Origin: DAOTVX01 sp034436015 | GTDB taxonomy: Bacteria; Chloroflexota; Anaerolineae; Anaerolineales; Villigracilaceae | DNA: 25,882 nt | Direction: 5' to 3' | NCBI GenBank assembly: GCA_034436015.1 | Contig: DAOTWG010000012.1 | Span: forward strand, 1-25,882 | Part shown: positions 24,570 to 25,882 of the stretch, in pieces | Position numbering within the stretch: the first letter of the stretch is position 1 | Layout of the letters: every line of letters starts with the position of its first letter | Position numbers and translations under genes: made by a program | Notes under the pieces: generated by a model | Databases searched by the model: none | The model's input: only the letters and a program-made list of their open reading frames with translations | What the model was told of the DNA's origin: nothing

Positions 24570-24870
24570 AGTGTGGTTAACCTCCTCTCCCGTTCCGTGG
24601 CAAACACCAAGGTATCGTATCGCAGCAAGGCGGCGCAACCGCCAAAGCGCTCCCCTACACAACCAAGAGATTGCTTTGTCGCCTCGACGGCTCGCCCTGA
24701 CGCAGCATTCGTTGTGTTTCCCCAATCCCTGCAAGAAGAAACTCCTCTCAGTATACCTGTGCAACCAAGCTCTAAAATCGACCGGCAGCGCGGTTGCTGT
24801 GATTATACAACAAGGACACGGCGTAGAATGCAAAACGAGTGTAAAATTGCGAGGTCCTATTTCCTTGTGA
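24570..24870. promoter_or_regulatory. Divergent regulatory region between oppA2 and the methyltransferase relic
   Basis: On the minus strand a perfect TATAAT (complement of 24802-24807) is the best -10 box for oppA2. A -35 box at proper spacing is not evident. The leader would be about 225 bases and includes a short GGCGG/CCGCC hairpin (24629-24642) before the GGAGG ribosome-binding site (complement of 24581-24585). I see no riboswitch I can name and no clear plus-strand promoter. Confidence 0.45.
24667..24702. repeat. Possible copy of a dispersed AGATTGCTT-type repeat
   Basis: GAGATTGCTTTGTCGCCTCG followed by ACGGCTCGCCCTGACG resembles a short intergenic repeat of the pattern GAGATTGCTTCGTCGC...CTCGCAATGACG that I recall from several Chloroflexota and other genomes. 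Only one copy is present here, and it is degenerate at the right end. Confidence 0.35.
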
Positions 24871-25797
24871 ATGAATGAGTCCTTGCTGCCGGAACTCTCC
24901 CTTCTCTCTGCATCCGGCTGGCGCGAGTACGAATTGCCGGACAGCGGCGAGGGGCAAAAGCTCGAACGCTTCGAGCCATACCTATTCGTGCGTCCTGAAG
25001 TCCAGACGTTGTGGTCGCGAGCACTGCCCGAGAGCCGTTGGAAAAGCACCGACGCTGTCTTTGTTCCAAGCAACGGAGAAAGCGGAGGGCATTGGCAGCT
25101 TCGCAAGCCCGTGGAGGAACGGTGGGAAATGCGCTACTCACTGCCATCTTTGCCGGGAATCGCCTTGCGCTTCTTACGCCATGATCACCGCCGGCCGACA
25201 TGCGGCGTCTTTCCGGAATGCGCGGCGCATGGGGATTGGCTAGCCCGGCAAACAACACAGCGCCAACAACGATCCCCTGCTGCGCTCCCGCACGTACTCA
25301 ACTTGTTCGGTTACACCGGCCTGGCCACGCTGGCAGCAGCAGCGGCGGGAGTGCGCGCGACTCACGTGGACGCATCGAAAAAATCGGTAGCCTGGGCGCG
25401 CCGCAACCAGTCGCTCTCCGGCTTAAACGAAAAACCTCCGCTGGATCGGCGACGACGCGCTGAAGTTCGTTCAACGCGAGGCGCGGCGTTCGTTACGAGG
25501 GTCTGATTCTTGACCCACCCAAGTTCGGGCGGCGGGCCGAAAGGCGAAGTATGGGAGGTGCACCGGGCCTTGCCCCGCCTGTTGCAAGCCTGCCGGGCCA
25601 TGTTGCACAAACGGACGCTGTTTGTCGTTCTGACAATGTACGCCGTGCGCGCCTCCGCAGTTCACTTGTCTTTCGCGCTGAAAGAAATGCTCAACGGACT
25701 GGAAGGCAAATTGGAATGCGGCGAACTGGCGACGCCGGAAACCAGCAACCGCCGCCTTCTCTCGCAGGCCGTCTACGCGCGCTGGCCAGGGGAATAA
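24871..25797 (+). pseudogene. Class I SAM-dependent methyltransferase (COG1092-like), multiply frameshifted
   Basis: The first open stretch (24871-25506) has the N-terminal GWREYELPDSGEGQKLERFE and the SAM-binding motif VLNLFGYTGLATLAAAAAG (142-160), then THVDASKKSVAWARRNQSLSG. After 25434 the homology moves through three frames: RWIGDDALKFVQREARR (frame of 25439), RYEGLILDPPKFGR (25491) and GPKGEVWEVHRALPRLLQAC, the last reaching a stop at 25797. The catalytic DPPKFG is therefore cut off from the SAM domain. Three +1 shifts in about 100 bases restore the original frame. A further pair (+1, then -1) seems to affect 25165-25205, where MITAGRHA sits out of frame. Intact relatives would be about 300 residues, 23S rRNA methyltransferase-like. 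Either a decaying gene or indel errors near a contig end. Confidence 0.8.
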
Positions 25798-25828
25798 GAC
25801 CAACTGGGCAAACGCCTGCTTTGAATGC

Positions 25829-25861
25829 TAAACGCCGAGGGCATACCTTCTCTCGGCCGTT
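25829..25861 (+). terminator. Weak hairpin after the methyltransferase relic
   Basis: AACG-CCGAG pairs with CTCGG-C-CGTT around a loop of about 13 bases, 32 bases after the last stop. No T-run follows. Nothing else is visible to the window end. Confidence 0.3.
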
Positions 25862-25882
25862 CCACCCTGTCACCAGAAACCT

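Noticed and set aside
23739..24878. 379-codon plus-strand frame opposite oppA2
   Set aside because: Antisense shadow, extremely Arg-rich, no family motif, runs through the oppA2 signal peptide and leader.
24570..25106. N-terminal extension of oppA2 to 25106
   Set aside because: The extension runs into the methyltransferase relic on the other strand; the ATG at 24569 gives a proper signal peptide and lipobox with GGAGG upstream.
25826..25882. Start of a further plus-strand gene at the window end
   Set aside because: Only about 19 codons, no ribosome-binding site, and the sequence forms a hairpin instead.

Overview
The window reads as a stretch of chromosome from a thermophile-like Chloroflexota, most likely of the Anaerolineae type. 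That assignment is an inference. It rests on the Thr/Pro-rich linkers in the lipoproteins, the SH3-like lipoprotein, an S12 with an insertion before its conserved core, and the style of the oligopeptide transporter. I saw no CRISPR array, rRNA, tRNA, intact insertion sequence, phage gene or toxin-antitoxin pair.

Layout. (1) 1-3319, minus strand: the classical str operon rpsL-rpsG-fusA-tuf, with a strong promoter and a hairpin leader; tuf runs off the left edge. (2) 3366-4149: about 0.8 kb without an intact gene, holding a frameshifted C-terminal remnant of an Opp-type ATPase and a second decayed reading frame. (3) 4150-8463, minus: xpt-guaA plus a membrane-anchored spermidine-synthase-like protein, one tightly packed unit centred on purine salvage and GMP synthesis. 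(4) 8533-10115, minus: a cold-shock protein gene with its own promoter, leader and terminator, and a TIGR01777-type SDR. (5) 10164-13412, plus: an SH3-like lipoprotein, an orphan sugar-type ABC ATPase (MsmX/UgpC-like) and gpmA, each with a recognisable promoter. (6) 13438-15020: a 0.7-kb gap with no recognisable gene, then an EamA transporter. (7) 15125-24807, minus: an oligopeptide/solute ABC importer read as oppA2, oppA1, oppB, oppC, oppD, oppF and a small membrane protein. (8) 24871-25797, plus: a class I methyltransferase gene broken by several frameshifts.

The most interesting region is the importer. It has two lipid-anchored family-5 binding proteins side by side. OppA2 has the ordinary motif order. 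OppA1 (821 residues) carries the same landmarks in circularly permuted order, with the C-terminal-lobe motifs first and the N-lobe motifs last, followed by an Ig-like tail. oppA1 has its own strong promoter and a leader with a 28-codon reading frame behind a perfect Shine-Dalgarno sequence, which overlaps the oppA1 start by ATGA. A near-ideal intrinsic terminator lies between oppA1 and the permease genes, so binding protein should be made in excess over the membrane complex. OppC carries an extra-cytoplasmic insertion of about 180 residues that could face the permuted binding protein.

All gene names come from reading motifs in the translated sequence. No database search was run.
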